Source: Helicobacter kayseriensis
GTDB taxonomy: Bacteria > Campylobacterota > Campylobacteria > Campylobacterales > Helicobacteraceae
Assembly (NCBI RefSeq): GCF_021300655.1
Contig: NZ_JAJTNB010000008.1
Coordinates: forward strand, 1 to 54,513
Length of the DNA stretch: 54,513 nt
Direction of reading: 5' to 3'
A model generated the notes under the pieces. It saw nothing but the letters and a program-made list of their open reading frames with translations, had not been told where the DNA came from and searched no databases. This document shows positions 1-8,903 of this stretch, piece after piece (position 1 is the first letter of the stretch; every line of letters begins with the position of its first letter). The position numbers were made by a program, and so were the translations under genes.

Positions 1-3000
1 GACAGTGATGTCTGTGCTTCCCTCACTTGTAAGATTATTGAAGATAACTTTATCTTTGGAGGCTGATGTAACTTGAGCTAAGACAACATAGGCTGGACTT
101 TGATCATTGTCAATATGATCGACTTGAAGCTCAAGAGTGTTGTTAAGTTTGTCGCCATCGCTTCCCTTAATGATCAAACGATCGCTTCCTCCTTGTATTG
201 ACCTATACTCCTCACTTGTATATGCCTTTCCATCTGTATATCCTGTGCTTGCAATGATTGCATCTTTTGAGGCATAGAGGGTGATTGTGCTATCTTTGAG
301 ATCAAATTTGGAAACCTCTAAGCTTCTAAGTTCAAGACTTGCTGTTTTTTGGAATCTTTCTGGATTATTTCCTGCAAGATTAAGATGGACATGTGAACTT
401 TCATTGCTTGTAATTTCAGCTAATTTCCCGCCATTGGCATTAAAGATTATAGATGAGTTATTACCCAAAATCAGCTTAGCTTCTTTGTTGCTGTCCCCTC
501 CAAATGCAGTTCCTTCAAATAATTCTCCAGAATCTGTTTTATATTTTTGGACATTGAAAGTAAGAGTGCTTCCTTCTGAGAGTTGGAATGTGCTAGATTG
601 TTTGGAATAAATTCCATAGACTTGATTTGAATCGCTGCCTGTAAAATCTTTGCGTGTATTAAATGTGACATTATCAAGTCCATAGACTGGATTATTATTT
701 AGATTGCTATATAGACCATAGGTATTGTTATCTCCCGAATCGCTACCAAGCACGATCCTACCTTGAGCTTCTAGAGTGAGTAGACCATCTTTTGCAGTTG
801 AGATGAGTTTTTCATTGGTGCTAGAATATGCTGAAATCTTAATACTTCCATTGAGTGCTCCATCTTTCTCTGCCTCTATGAAATTCCCCTTTTGCCAATT
901 TGCAAATGCTAGTGTCCCACTCAGAGCACTCTTACCTTTAAACAAAACTCCTACAGTTTTTGAAGTGCCAACAAAACTTGCGATAGTAGTTCCTGCATTG
1001 TTGATGTTGGCCTTAGCCCCATCTTCTAAAACGATGCCATAAACATTCTCACCAGCAAGGCTGATTGTGCTAGATGATGAGTTGAGATTTGCAGTGTGAT
1101 TGCCTTGAGTGATAAGAATCCCAATAGCATTGGTTGCATTTTTGAGCGAAAGATTGTATTGACTGACCAATGTCAAATCCCCCTCTTTGAGGTAGATCCC
1201 TACCATTTTTGTATTGCTTGCTTTTCTGTTTCTAGTTTCTTTTGCATCAAGATTGATGGTTAGTTTCATGGTTCCATCCAAAGTCCCTCCAAGGCTATAA
1301 ATCCCATATCCTGTAGTGTTTTGAGCGACTTTGATCGTTTGATTGAGATTATTCCAATAGTTTGTGGTGCTTTTGATGATGTTCCCTGCGATGTCTTTCC
1401 CTTCTACTCCTTCATAAGTAGCAGTCGTGTTTGCAAACGTGAAATGTGAGCGATTGACATCATTGTAGATTCCATAAAGCATGTTATCAAAGCTTGCAGG
1501 ATTTCCATGAGCGATAGAGACATTTTTGATTGTTAGTGAAGCACTATTGTTGGATAATTTTAAAACATCGATATTTTGATCGGTATTCTTTTCGCTGCTA
1601 GGCTGAATCTTTTTGAAAACGATACTTCCCCATCCTTTATCGCTCGTAAGCTGTTTTTTGTTACTCCCGTCATAATAAATTCCGGAAGTCACTTTGGAGG
1701 GTCCGATGTTATTGAAGATGATTTGAGCGCCATTGGAAACTTTTGCATCTTGGCTCAAATCAATCCCTATTGCCTGATTTGATCCAGAGATTTTATTGAA
1801 GGTGACATTTCCGCCAGAAATAGAGCTATTCACCATACCAGCAGCTTTGTCTCCAGAACCGATAGAGTTAAATGTGACTGATGAGCGATCATTTAAGCGA
1901 AGAGTTATCTCATCCATTCCATAGGCTGATTTGTTGTCAGATGAAATTGATTCAAAACTAAATGAGGAAGCTTTAGCATCAATAGATGCTTTTCTTAGTC
2001 CTACAGCATAGTCAGCGGTAGATCGGATCTTTTTGAAAACAAAGCTTGATTGCTCTGCATTGATTTTATTGATAGCCGATCCTTTGATCCCTGCAGATTT
2101 TTTGGCCTCAATATTACCAAAGATGAAGTTTGTTTTATAAGCGTTGAGATTAAGATTGCCATCAGAGCTAGTGTCGCTCATCCCTTGAGCAAATTGAGCA
2201 CCCTTGATCTTGCGAAACTCTATCGTTCCACCACCTTTATTTTGATTTTTATCTCCAAAGAAATAGGTTGCTGAATTTTGAGCAACGATACCTGTAGCAC
2301 CTCCTACATTAACTGTGCCAAATTCATCGGGGTTGCCATTACCTGTGTTTTCAATATTTTCAAAAATAATTTTTGATGAGTTGTCCCCTAAAATTATTGG
2401 AGCCATCCCAGCGGTATAAAACCCATATGCGATATCCCCATTAGATGTAATATTGTTAAAGATAACTTGAGAATTATCCAAATTAATCTTCGATTTTTTT
2501 GTTTTGTCTTCTGATCCGTTGATGACAAAACCTCCATCTTCATAAGAAGATTGAATAGAACCAAATCTTATTTGGCTGTTGGCAAGTTTCATATCTAGGC
2601 TATCAGCATTGATAAGAATCCCCGTAGCCTTATTGGCTTGCACTTGTTCAACATTAATCGATGCATCATCTTTTCCTTCAAACAATGTTTTGGATTTGAA
2701 GCTAAAGCCTTCAGCAAATTGAAAGCTATCTCCTCCAATATTTCCAAAGTTTGTTGTGGAGTTGTTGCCAAAGTAAAGGTGAATATGATTATTGGGATTA
2801 TCGGGGTTATAAACATATAGACCAGTATCAAAAGTGCTACTAGAGGGGTTTTTGGTTGTCCCATAAACTAAGGCAACAGAGTTCAGATTAAGTGTTGCTC
2901 TAGAGATATGGATTCCAAATGCTCTGGAATTCCCAAAAAGTCCTGTTCCATTGCCAAATAGAATCGCATGAGTTGTGTTAGAAGGCTGAAGTGTGAGGTA

Positions 3001-3291
3001 TGTTGTTCTTATCAATATTCCAAAAAATGCATAAGGACCAACTATATTAGAATTAGAAGCAATTGGACTAGAAAAAATTAAATCTGATGTTAAATTTATC
3101 TGTCTAGGCAAAGCAGAATCTTTGACATAAAGTCCATATCGATTGTTATTTTTTTCAAAGATTGTATTGCTCATCCCATCGGTGTCGATGTTACCGGCAC
3201 TAAGTGAGGTTCCTCCCCCAAGTATCAAAGCAAGAGAAGTTGCTACTAAAGAACAATAACGATAAGAATAGCGTGTCTTTGTGTTTTTCAT
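1..3291 (-). CDS. Giant repeat-rich autotransporter-like surface protein, N-terminal part (truncated by window edge)
   Basis: The frame is open from an ATG at 3291 down to base 1, giving 1097 codons with no stop, so the C-terminus lies outside the window. An AAGGA ribosome site precedes the ATG. The N-terminus is a signal peptide: basic first residues, a hydrophobic run SLVATSLALILGGG, and likely cleavage after LSA. The mature part is rich in Asn, Ser, Gly and Thr, has almost no Cys, and reads as a beta-helix passenger. About eleven units share the pattern F-x-x-I, 7-12 residues, then A/S-x-G-I/M/L (for example FNNIGPSKVTSGI, FNSIGSGDKAAGM, FESISSDNKSAYGM). The last visible residues (AYVVLAQV) resemble the region before the barrel in AIDA/pertactin-like autotransporters. 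The beta-barrel itself is not visible, so the autotransporter call is inferred. The repeat design differs from the two autotransporters at 18.7-29.5 kb. The ligand is unknown. Confidence 0.75.
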   Translation of the reverse strand, partial: MKNTKTRYSYRYCSLVATSLALILGGGTSLSAGNIDTDGMSNTIFEKNNNRYGLYVKDSALPRQINLTSDLIFSSPIASNSNIVGPYAFFGILIRTTYLTLQPSNTTHAILFGNGTGLFGNSRAFGIHISRATLNLNSVALVYGTTKNPSSSTFDTGLYVYNPDNPNNHIHLYFGNNSTTNFGNIGGDSFQFAEGFSFKSKTLFEGKDDASINVEQVQANKATGILINADSLDMKLANSQIRFGSIQSSYEDGGFVINGSEDKTKKSKINLDNSQVIFNNITSNGDIAYGFYTAGMAPIILGDNSSKIIFENIENTGNGNPDEFGTVNVGGATGIVAQNSATYFFGDKNQNKGGGTIEFRKIKGAQFAQGMSDTSSDGNLNLNAYKTNFIFGNIEAKKSAGIKGSAINKINAEQSSFVFKKIRSTADYAVGLRKASIDAKASSFSFESISSDNKSAYGMDEITLRLNDRSSVTFNSIGSGDKAAGMVNSSISGGNVTFNKISGSNQAIGIDLSQDAKVSNGAQIIFNNIGPSKVTSGIYYDGSNKKQLTSDKGWGSIVFKKIQPSSEKNTDQNIDVLKLSNNSASLTIKNVSIAHGNPASFDNMLYGIYNDVNRSHFTFANTTATYEGVEGKDIAGNIIKSTTNYWNNLNQTIKVAQNTTGYGIYSLGGTLDGTMKLTINLDAKETRNRKASNTKMVGIYLKEGDLTLVSQYNLSLKNATNAIGILITQGNHTANLNSSSSTISLAGENVYGIVLEDGAKANINNAGTTIASFVGTSKTVGVLFKGKSALSGTLAFANWQKGNFIEAEKDGALNGSIKISAYSSTNEKLISTAKDGLLTLEAQGRIVLGSDSGDNNTYGLYSNLNNNPVYGLDNVTFNTRKDFTGSDSNQVYGIYSKQSSTFQLSEGSTLTFNVQKYKTDSGELFEGTAFGGDSNKEAKLILGNNSSIIFNANGGKLAEITSNESSHVHLNLAGNNPERFQKTASLELRSLEVSKFDLKDSTITLYASKDAIIASTGYTDGKAYTSEEYRSIQGGSDRLIIKGSDGDKLNNTLELQVDHIDNDQSPAYVVLAQVTSASKDKVIFNNLTSEGSTDITV

Positions 3292-3728
3292 TTGTTTTCC
3301 TTTTTCTCATTTAGATTAGTGTGTCTATTCTGATGTTTGACATGTGTGTTTAGTGTTTAGTGTCTACCTCTTAATCCTAAAAATAAAAATTCTTATTTAA
3401 GAAGTTTAATAATCTTATCACAGATGCTTTATGAAAGATTATTTTTTTGTTTTTGATAGCTTTATATGCATTAGATTGTTTGTTTGAGTCGTGATAGGAG
3501 AAGGAGAAAACCCCGAATTTATCGCATATCTATAGGTACCATTGGAAATAATTTTTTAGTGATGATTTGAAATTTCTTTGTCTTTTTTGTAGAAGATTCT
3601 TTGAAAACAAAATTAAAAATAATTAATAGTTTTAATTTGTTCACTAGGTTTTATTGGTTTTGAGTGATGATTACGCTAGAGACTGGAGTTTTGTATTTGG
3701 ACTTTTTTGTATGGTTTGGTATTTTAAG
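3292..3728. other. Intergenic region without a gene (437 bases)
   Basis: This A/T-rich stretch between the giant surface protein start and the tRNA contains no open frame that looks coding. It holds the ribosome site and possible promoter of the surface protein, and T-rich runs downstream of the minus-strand tRNA. I see no RNA gene or long repeat in it. Confidence 0.5.
3412..3420 (-). promoter_or_regulatory. Possible extended -10 promoter for the giant surface protein
   Basis: Read on the minus strand this is TGATAAGAT, an extended -10 box (TGn plus TAAGAT). It would start transcription near 3405 and give a leader of about 114 bases. No convincing -35 is seen, which is normal for Helicobacter sigma-80 promoters. 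The leader holds the short direct repeat AAACACTA, seen in plus sense as tgtttagtgtttagtgtc at about 3349-3366. Confidence 0.3.
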
Positions 3729-3805
3729 TGGTGGACCCTGCAGGATTCGAACCTGCGACCAATCGGTTATGAGCCGAGTGCTCTGACCAGCTGAGCTAAG
3801 GGTCC
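3729..3805 (-). tRNA. tRNA with CAU anticodon (tRNA-Ile2 more likely than elongator tRNA-Met)
   Basis: A full cloverleaf folds on the minus strand. The acceptor pair is GGACCCT/AGGGTCC, the discriminator is A73, and CCA is encoded at 3729-3731. The anticodon loop CTCATAA carries CAT. The variable region TTGGTCG matches bacterial tRNA-Ile2, which reads AUA after lysidine modification by TilS, better than elongator Met. The stop codon and last codons of rodA lie inside this gene on the same strand, so a rodA transcript must be processed to release the tRNA, or the tRNA has its own promoter inside rodA. Confidence 0.9.
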
Positions 3806-4906
3806 CTTTGCAGAAGGTGAATTATACTTTAGATCAAACCTAAAAGCAAGGAGATTTTCTAGGATCGCCAGCATAATAATAAAGGTCAGAAAGCTTGTCC
3901 CCCCATAGCTAAAGAGAGGAAGAGGTAGCCCAACAACAGGGGCAAACCCAATCGTCATAGCGATATTGACACTCATGTATACAAAAAATAAAATTGCTAC
4001 ACAAGAAGAAATGACGCGCAGAAAATAATCTCTGCTATCACTAAGAGAATAAAAAAGAATATGAAAAATCAAAAATAAATAAAGCACAATAAGCAAAATT
4101 CCTCCTACAAACCCAAACCTCTCCATATAGTAGGCAAAGATAAAATCGCTTGTTGCGATAGGCAGAAATTTGAGTTGAGATTGTGTCGCTTCATCTTTTA
4201 CCTTTCCTCTAAGACCTCCTGCACCGATAGCGATGATGGATTGTGTGACTTGATGAGAAGGTTTTTCAGAAAGAAAGTCGTGGATGCGTTTTTTCTGATA
4301 GTCACGGATTCCATACTCATAGATAAGCGGAGAAGAGAATGCAAAAATACAAAAAAGAGTGATCCAAATTTTTTTATTGACTCCAATCAGGAAGAGCATC
4401 CCATAGCCCATAAATAAGATCGTTAAAGCTGTCCCAAGATCGGGCTGTTGGAGGATGATGAGAAATGGACCAAGGATTAGGAGGCTAATGCGTCCAAATT
4501 CATGCCAATCATATCCTTCTTTGGGTGGAGGATTTTGGCGAATGACAAGAGCAAGCATAAGCATGAGTGAGATTTTTAAAATCTCGCTTGGCTGGATTGA
4601 GAATGGGGTAAAGGGGATTTCTATCCAGCGTTGTGCTCCTAGCTTTTTTGTTCCAACAAATTCGACTAAAATGAGAAGAAACATCGAAAGCCAATAAAAG
4701 CCATAAATTGTTTTTGAAAGTTTGCGAAAAGGAATGAAAAATATAATATAAGCGATGATAAGAGAAGCTCCGACATAGATGAGTTGCTTATAAATCAAAT
4801 TGCTTCCAAGTTCATAGATTAGAAACATTGAGATCCCAATGATAGGCAGGATAAGCAATGGGATGAGAAAATCAAAATGTGCTAGAATCCTGCGATTGGA
4901 AAACAA
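3767..4906 (-). CDS. rodA: RodA, SEDS-family peptidoglycan polymerase
   Basis: RodA is the membrane glycosyltransferase that polymerises lipid II for side-wall elongation together with PBP2. The 379 residues give about ten membrane segments and the SEDS signatures GAQRWIEI, QQPDLGTALTI, SQLKFLPIATSDFIFA and the C-terminal PLPLFSYGGTSFL. Length fits H. pylori RodA. The start is TTG at 4906 with GAGG six bases before it; no ATG fits better. The frame ends with the tail GPLAQLVRALGS, encoded by the tRNA gene, with the stop in the tRNA anticodon arm, so about the last dozen residues are tRNA-derived. The gene is divergent from rluD, with only 39 bases between the starts. The paralogue ftsW is at 44.1-45.2 kb. 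Confidence 0.93.
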   Translation of the reverse strand: MFSNRRILAHFDFLIPLLILPIIGISMFLIYELGSNLIYKQLIYVGASLIIAYIIFFIPFRKLSKTIYGFYWLSMFLLILVEFVGTKKLGAQRWIEIPFTPFSIQPSEILKISLMLMLALVIRQNPPPKEGYDWHEFGRISLLILGPFLIILQQPDLGTALTILFMGYGMLFLIGVNKKIWITLFCIFAFSSPLIYEYGIRDYQKKRIHDFLSEKPSHQVTQSIIAIGAGGLRGKVKDEATQSQLKFLPIATSDFIFAYYMERFGFVGGILLIVLYLFLIFHILFYSLSDSRDYFLRVISSCVAILFFVYMSVNIAMTIGFAPVVGLPLPLFSYGGTSFLTFIIMLAILENLLAFRFDLKYNSPSAKGPLAQLVRALGS

Positions 4907-4945
4907 CTCAAACCTCGACTTTTATATTTAGATTAAAGATGAAAA
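4907..4945. promoter_or_regulatory. Short divergent promoter region between rodA and rluD
   Basis: Only 39 bases separate two divergent starts. The A/T-rich core TTTATATTTAGATTAAAG offers -10-like boxes on both strands, so the promoters must overlap or reach into the opposing genes. The GAGG ribosome site of rodA also lies here. The exact boxes are uncertain. Confidence 0.3.
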
Positions 4946-5902
4946 ATGAAGTTTATCATAACCGCTTCAGATATTGAAAATAGCTCAAGACTTGATTCTG
5001 TTTTGGCACATAAGCTTGGGGTGAGTAAAAACCAAATCACCCAAGCCATCAAACACGGATTGATTTTTTGTAATGACAAAATATGCACCAAAGGTGGAGT
5101 TTTACTCAAAGAAAATGATTGTATTTCTTTAGAAAAACTTGAACAAGAAAAATGTAAGAAAACACAGATTGATTTTGAAGTAGAAGTTTTGTTTGAAGAT
5201 GAGGATGTTTTGGTGCTTAATAAGCCTCCTCATCTTGTCATTCATGATGCTCCAAGTGTCAAAGAAGCGACACTTGTAGATTATCTTAAAAATAAAGGCT
5301 ATGTACTTTCGACACTGAGCGGAGAAGAGCGCTATGGGATCATCCATCGTCTTGATAAGCCTACAAGTGGAGCTATTGCGATTGCAAAAAATAATCAAGC
5401 ACATATTGCGCTTTCAAATCAACTTAAAACGCGTCAAATGGGGAGATATTATCTAGCCATCACAGATCTTCCACTAAAGCAAGATATTGAAGTAGAGTGT
5501 TATATGGGACGCAATCCAAATAATCGTCTTAAAATGGCAAAACTTTCTGATGGACGCTATTCAAAGACATCTTTTGTTTCTCTTTTACAAGGAGAAATGG
5601 GGCTTATTGCAGCTAAACTTCATACAGGAAGAACTCATCAGATTCGATTGCATTTAGAAACGCTTTCAAGACACATAATTGGTGATTTAATATACGGAAA
5701 AAAGGATTCTTGCGGAGTGCGTTTGATGTTGCACGCTTATCTTTTGTATTTTATTCATCCTCGCACGCAAAAAACGCATTGCATTTGTGCTCCACTTTTT
5801 AAAGATATGTTAGGATTCTTAGAAGAAAAATTTGGCATGGAGAGCGTCAATGAAGTTGTGGATCAAGGGCATATACTTCAGTGTTTTGGGGATAGTTTTT
5901 AG
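4946..5902 (+). CDS. rluD: RluA/RluD-family 23S rRNA pseudouridine synthase
   Basis: This enzyme isomerises specific uridines to pseudouridine in structured RNA, most likely 23S rRNA. The 318 residues show an N-terminal S4 RNA-binding domain (about residues 13-55, with SRLDSVLAHKLGVSKNQI) and then the RluA catalytic domain with the signature GIIHRLDKPTSG, where the Asp of HRLD is catalytic. A later conserved block is KLHTGRTHQIRLHL. Size and position next to rodA match HP0745 of H. pylori. The following lipoprotein gene starts inside its 3' end. The exact uridine targets (RluD, RluC or RluA specificity) cannot be read from sequence. Confidence 0.9.
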   Translation: MKFIITASDIENSSRLDSVLAHKLGVSKNQITQAIKHGLIFCNDKICTKGGVLLKENDCISLEKLEQEKCKKTQIDFEVEVLFEDEDVLVLNKPPHLVIHDAPSVKEATLVDYLKNKGYVLSTLSGEERYGIIHRLDKPTSGAIAIAKNNQAHIALSNQLKTRQMGRYYLAITDLPLKQDIEVECYMGRNPNNRLKMAKLSDGRYSKTSFVSLLQGEMGLIAAKLHTGRTHQIRLHLETLSRHIIGDLIYGKKDSCGVRLMLHAYLLYFIHPRTQKTHCICAPLFKDMLGFLEEKFGMESVNEVVDQGHILQCFGDSF

Positions 5903-7061
5903 TGGATGTGCAAATTTATTTTTTAATCCCAATTTAGATTTATCCCTTTCAACACTTCCTTCTGTTCAAGTGTTGCCTGATGTGAGTTCTGTAGCGTTTG
6001 AGTGGAAGAGGGTGAACGATTCTAATATCGATGGCTTTGTGGTATATCGCAAAGAAGGCAAGGGGGAGTTTGAGCGTATTGCTATTATTCGCAATCCTTT
6101 GGCAACACACTTTTATGATCGAGGTTTGAAACCCGAAAGTGTTTATCAATATAGTTTTGCAATTTTGGGTAAAAACAATCGAATCTCTCAAAGAAGCAAA
6201 ATTCTCAAAGTCAAAACTTCTTTTATTCAGCCTGTGGATACGCTTTTTGCAAGTAGTGATGAGCCAAGACTTGTAAAACTTGTTTGGAGTGTTCATGCAA
6301 ATCCAAGCATCAAAAAATATGTCATTGAAAAAAAGATCAAAAATCAATGGAGTGAAATCGCTGAAGTGAAGGATCGTCTTAATGTCGAATACTATGATCG
6401 AAATCTTTTAGATGGCACAACTTATGAGTATCGTATCGCTGGAGTGAGCTTTGAGGGTGATAAATCGCGTTATTCTGAAGTGGCAAAGGCGACGACAAAG
6501 TTTCCTCCTCCATTGCTTGAAAACATTACAGCCTCTCAAAATATTCCAAAGTTGATCATCCTTAAATGGGATGATTCAAAAATCAATGATTTGGCTGGAT
6601 ATGTGATCTATGCTTCACAAAAAGAGGAGGGGAGATTTGAAAAGATTGCAGAAACACTTAAGCCCTACTATGAATTTCGCACCGACAAGAATGGAATGAA
6701 GTGGTTTTTTAAGGTTGTAGCTGTAGATAAGGATGGGATTCAAGGATCTCTTAATCAGATCCCAGTATGTGGGACATCTCTCATTCCTCCAAATCCCCCA
6801 ATGATAAAAGGTGCAAGTGTGCATGAAGGTGAGGCTATCATTGGATGGGAAAAACCAAGTGAAAGGGTGATGGAGGTCAATGTTTATCGCAAAGAAGGAG
6901 CTTTTGGTACTCCTTTGAAATTTAAGCTTCCTGCAAGTGCAACAAGATTTGTAGATAAGGAAATGAAAGTCGGGGTGGATTATGTGTATTGGGTGGAATT
7001 TGTTGATGTCAATCAAATTCCAAGTTCTCCAAGTCAAGAATTTAAATTAAAGAGAGAATGA
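5850..7061 (+). CDS. Lipoprotein with fibronectin type III repeats
   Basis: The reading frame opens upstream, but ATG 5850 has a GGAGA ribosome site and begins a lipoprotein signal peptide ending FSGC, so mature export starts at Cys 20. The roughly 400-residue product then shows about four FN3-like beta-sandwich units. Their boundaries are marked by repeats of the type VAFEWKRVNDSNIDGFVVYR, KLVWSVHANPSIKKYVIEK, LILKWDDSKINDLAGYVIY and AIIGWEKPSERVMEVNVYR. It overlaps rluD by 53 bases and trmB by 4 (ATGA), implying translational coupling. H. pylori HP0746 holds the same position. The function is unknown; an envelope protein-protein scaffold is inferred from the FN3 units and the ftsEX neighbourhood. 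Confidence 0.85.
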   Translation: MKLWIKGIYFSVLGIVFSGCANLFFNPNLDLSLSTLPSVQVLPDVSSVAFEWKRVNDSNIDGFVVYRKEGKGEFERIAIIRNPLATHFYDRGLKPESVYQYSFAILGKNNRISQRSKILKVKTSFIQPVDTLFASSDEPRLVKLVWSVHANPSIKKYVIEKKIKNQWSEIAEVKDRLNVEYYDRNLLDGTTYEYRIAGVSFEGDKSRYSEVAKATTKFPPPLLENITASQNIPKLIILKWDDSKINDLAGYVIYASQKEEGRFEKIAETLKPYYEFRTDKNGMKWFFKVVAVDKDGIQGSLNQIPVCGTSLIPPNPPMIKGASVHEGEAIIGWEKPSERVMEVNVYRKEGAFGTPLKFKLPASATRFVDKEMKVGVDYVYWVEFVDVNQIPSSPSQEFKLKRE

Positions 7062-8248
7062 TGCCGCATTGTTTAGCAAAAGAATTGAGACTTCCTCCAC
7101 TGCCTTTTGTGAGTGGAAAATATGAGTTTGTATTTGAGGCACAAAAAGAGGGCGATGAAACGCAAAGTTTGATTTTGGTACGTTTTGAAGAGCATGAGTT
7201 TTTTCTGCGTAAGCGTTATCGCCAAAAACAAAATGACTATATTTTGAAATGTGAAAAGGGGTCAAAAAATCTTCCTACGGGCATCATTAAGGGAGCGCTA
7301 AGAGTTATTGCCTCATATAATGAAGATATGCTTATTACACACAATCTCAATAATGATTCACTTAAGCAAACTCTTCTCTCTCCATTTTTGAAGCAAATTC
7401 ATCATTTTTCAGACTTTCATCGTCCTTTTGAGCTTGAAATTGGATTTGGTTCTGGAAGACATCTTTTGAATAAAGCTAGGCAGAATCCATCGATGTTTTT
7501 TATCGGTATTGAAATTCATACACCTTCAATTGAGCAAGTTTTGCGTCAGATTGAGATTCAGGGGATCGAAAATGTGTGGATTATCAATTTTGATGCAAGG
7601 GTGTTTTTGGAGTTATTGCCTTCTTCGTTGTGTCAAGCGATTTATATACATTTTCCTGTGCCATGGGAGAAAAAACCTCATAGACGTGTGTGGAGTGAGA
7701 GATTTTTACATGAGGCGATGCGAATCTTAGATCAAGATGGAAAGCTTGAGCTAAGAAGCGATGATGAAGGGTATTTTCTCTATGCTTTGGAGATTGTTTT
7801 AAGACAAAAGCATTTGCAATGCAAAATCAATAAGAATCTTCAAAAAGAAGTAGTGAGTAAATATGAAGATCGTTGGTTGAGACAGCATAAAGATATTTAT
7901 GATCTACAGGTCATTGCTATGGAGAAAAAGACAGAAAAGAAACACAATAAGGCTTTTATTTTCCCTGCAAAAGTTTTTCTTAGAAGTTTTGATAAAATCC
8001 CAAAAAAGGTCATCAAGACTGATTGGTTTTTGCATATTGATAGTTTTTATACTTCCAGTGATTTTTCTGTTTTAATGGTAAGTTTTGGAGACTTTAATCA
8101 GCCTCAAAGTAAATTTTTGCTCATCCCCAATCAAGGAGAGCCAAGATATTTGGGTGGAAATCCTTTGCCAACAGAAGCGACGCATAAGGCACATCAAGAG
8201 CTATTGAGGATGATTCAAAAAGGAGAAGAAATTGAGTGTAGTGATTGA
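7058..8248 (+). CDS. trmB: tRNA (guanine-N7-)-methyltransferase TrmB, long form
   Basis: TrmB methylates G46 in the tRNA variable loop using S-adenosylmethionine. The 396 residues are far longer than the usual 210-240 and resemble the extended TrmB of Helicobacter (HP0747). An N-terminal extension of about 120 residues precedes the Rossmann domain, and a C-terminal extension follows it. The SAM motif LEIGFGSGRHLL lies at about 127-138 and the family signature IHFPVPWEKKPHRRVW at about 206-221. Two ATGs (7058, 7061) sit at the start; the first gives the ATGA overlap with the lipoprotein gene. The function of the extensions is unknown. Confidence 0.93.
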   Translation: MMPHCLAKELRLPPLPFVSGKYEFVFEAQKEGDETQSLILVRFEEHEFFLRKRYRQKQNDYILKCEKGSKNLPTGIIKGALRVIASYNEDMLITHNLNNDSLKQTLLSPFLKQIHHFSDFHRPFELEIGFGSGRHLLNKARQNPSMFFIGIEIHTPSIEQVLRQIEIQGIENVWIINFDARVFLELLPSSLCQAIYIHFPVPWEKKPHRRVWSERFLHEAMRILDQDGKLELRSDDEGYFLYALEIVLRQKHLQCKINKNLQKEVVSKYEDRWLRQHKDIYDLQVIAMEKKTEKKHNKAFIFPAKVFLRSFDKIPKKVIKTDWFLHIDSFYTSSDFSVLMVSFGDFNQPQSKFLLIPNQGEPRYLGGNPLPTEATHKAHQELLRMIQKGEEIECSD

Positions 8249-8903
8249 GGCAAAAAAGCTTGAATTGTTTTATAAAAAAAATGAACCCGTGATCAAAGAG
8301 GCAGATTTTAGAATCTATAAAAAAGATTTTGTCTTTGTTGTTGGTGAAAGTGGAAGTGGTAAGAGCACATTGCTTAAGTCCCTTTATGGGGCATTGAGTG
8401 TAAGAGGAGGTAATCTAAGTGTAGGGGGGATCAATATGAAAAAACCTTCTAAAAGCGATATTTTGAAGCTGCGAAAAAACATCGGGATTGTGTTTCAAGA
8501 TTACAAATTGATTGAAGAGTGGAGTGTGGAGAAGAATGTGATGCTTCCTATGCAAATCAATGGCTATGCTAAAGAACTTTGTGTGCAAAAAACACAAAAA
8601 CTTCTAGCTCATACTAAAATGAGTCACAAAGCCTCTAAATATCCACTTGAGCTAAGTGGTGGAGAACAGCAAAGAGTTGCGATGGCAAGGGCTTTGGCGC
8701 ATAATCCATTTTTGATTTTGGCAGATGAGCCGACAGGAAATCTGGATGAGTATTCTTCAAGTTTGGTTTGGAATTTATTGAAGGGTGCCAATGAACAGTT
8801 AGGGATTACTGTGGTTGTTGTTACGCATCAGATTCCTGCAATGCTTGATATCGCAAGCAAAAGACTTCAAATAGAGGATGGGATGGTTTATGAATTTCAT
8901 TAA
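8232..8903 (+). CDS. ftsE: Cell division ATP-binding protein FtsE
   Basis: FtsE is the ATPase of the FtsEX complex, which activates septal peptidoglycan hydrolysis through EnvC-type partners. The 223-residue ABC domain shows Walker A GESGSGKST, the Q-loop in GIVFQDYKLIEEWS, signature LSGGEQQRVAMARAL, Walker B FLILADEPTGNLDE, and the switch His in VVVVTHQ. The start is TTG 8232, six bases after AAGGAG, so it overlaps trmB by 17 bases. A GTG at 8241 is possible but less well spaced. ftsX follows with overlap. Confidence 0.95.
   Translation: MSVVIEAKKLELFYKKNEPVIKEADFRIYKKDFVFVVGESGSGKSTLLKSLYGALSVRGGNLSVGGINMKKPSKSDILKLRKNIGIVFQDYKLIEEWSVEKNVMLPMQINGYAKELCVQKTQKLLAHTKMSHKASKYPLELSGGEQQRVAMARALAHNPFLILADEPTGNLDEYSSSLVWNLLKGANEQLGITVVVVTHQIPAMLDIASKRLQIEDGMVYEFH

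Noticed and set aside
5832-5849. TTG 5832 as start of the FN3 lipoprotein
   Set aside because: It adds six residues before the lipoprotein signal peptide; ATG 5850 has the better ribosome site.
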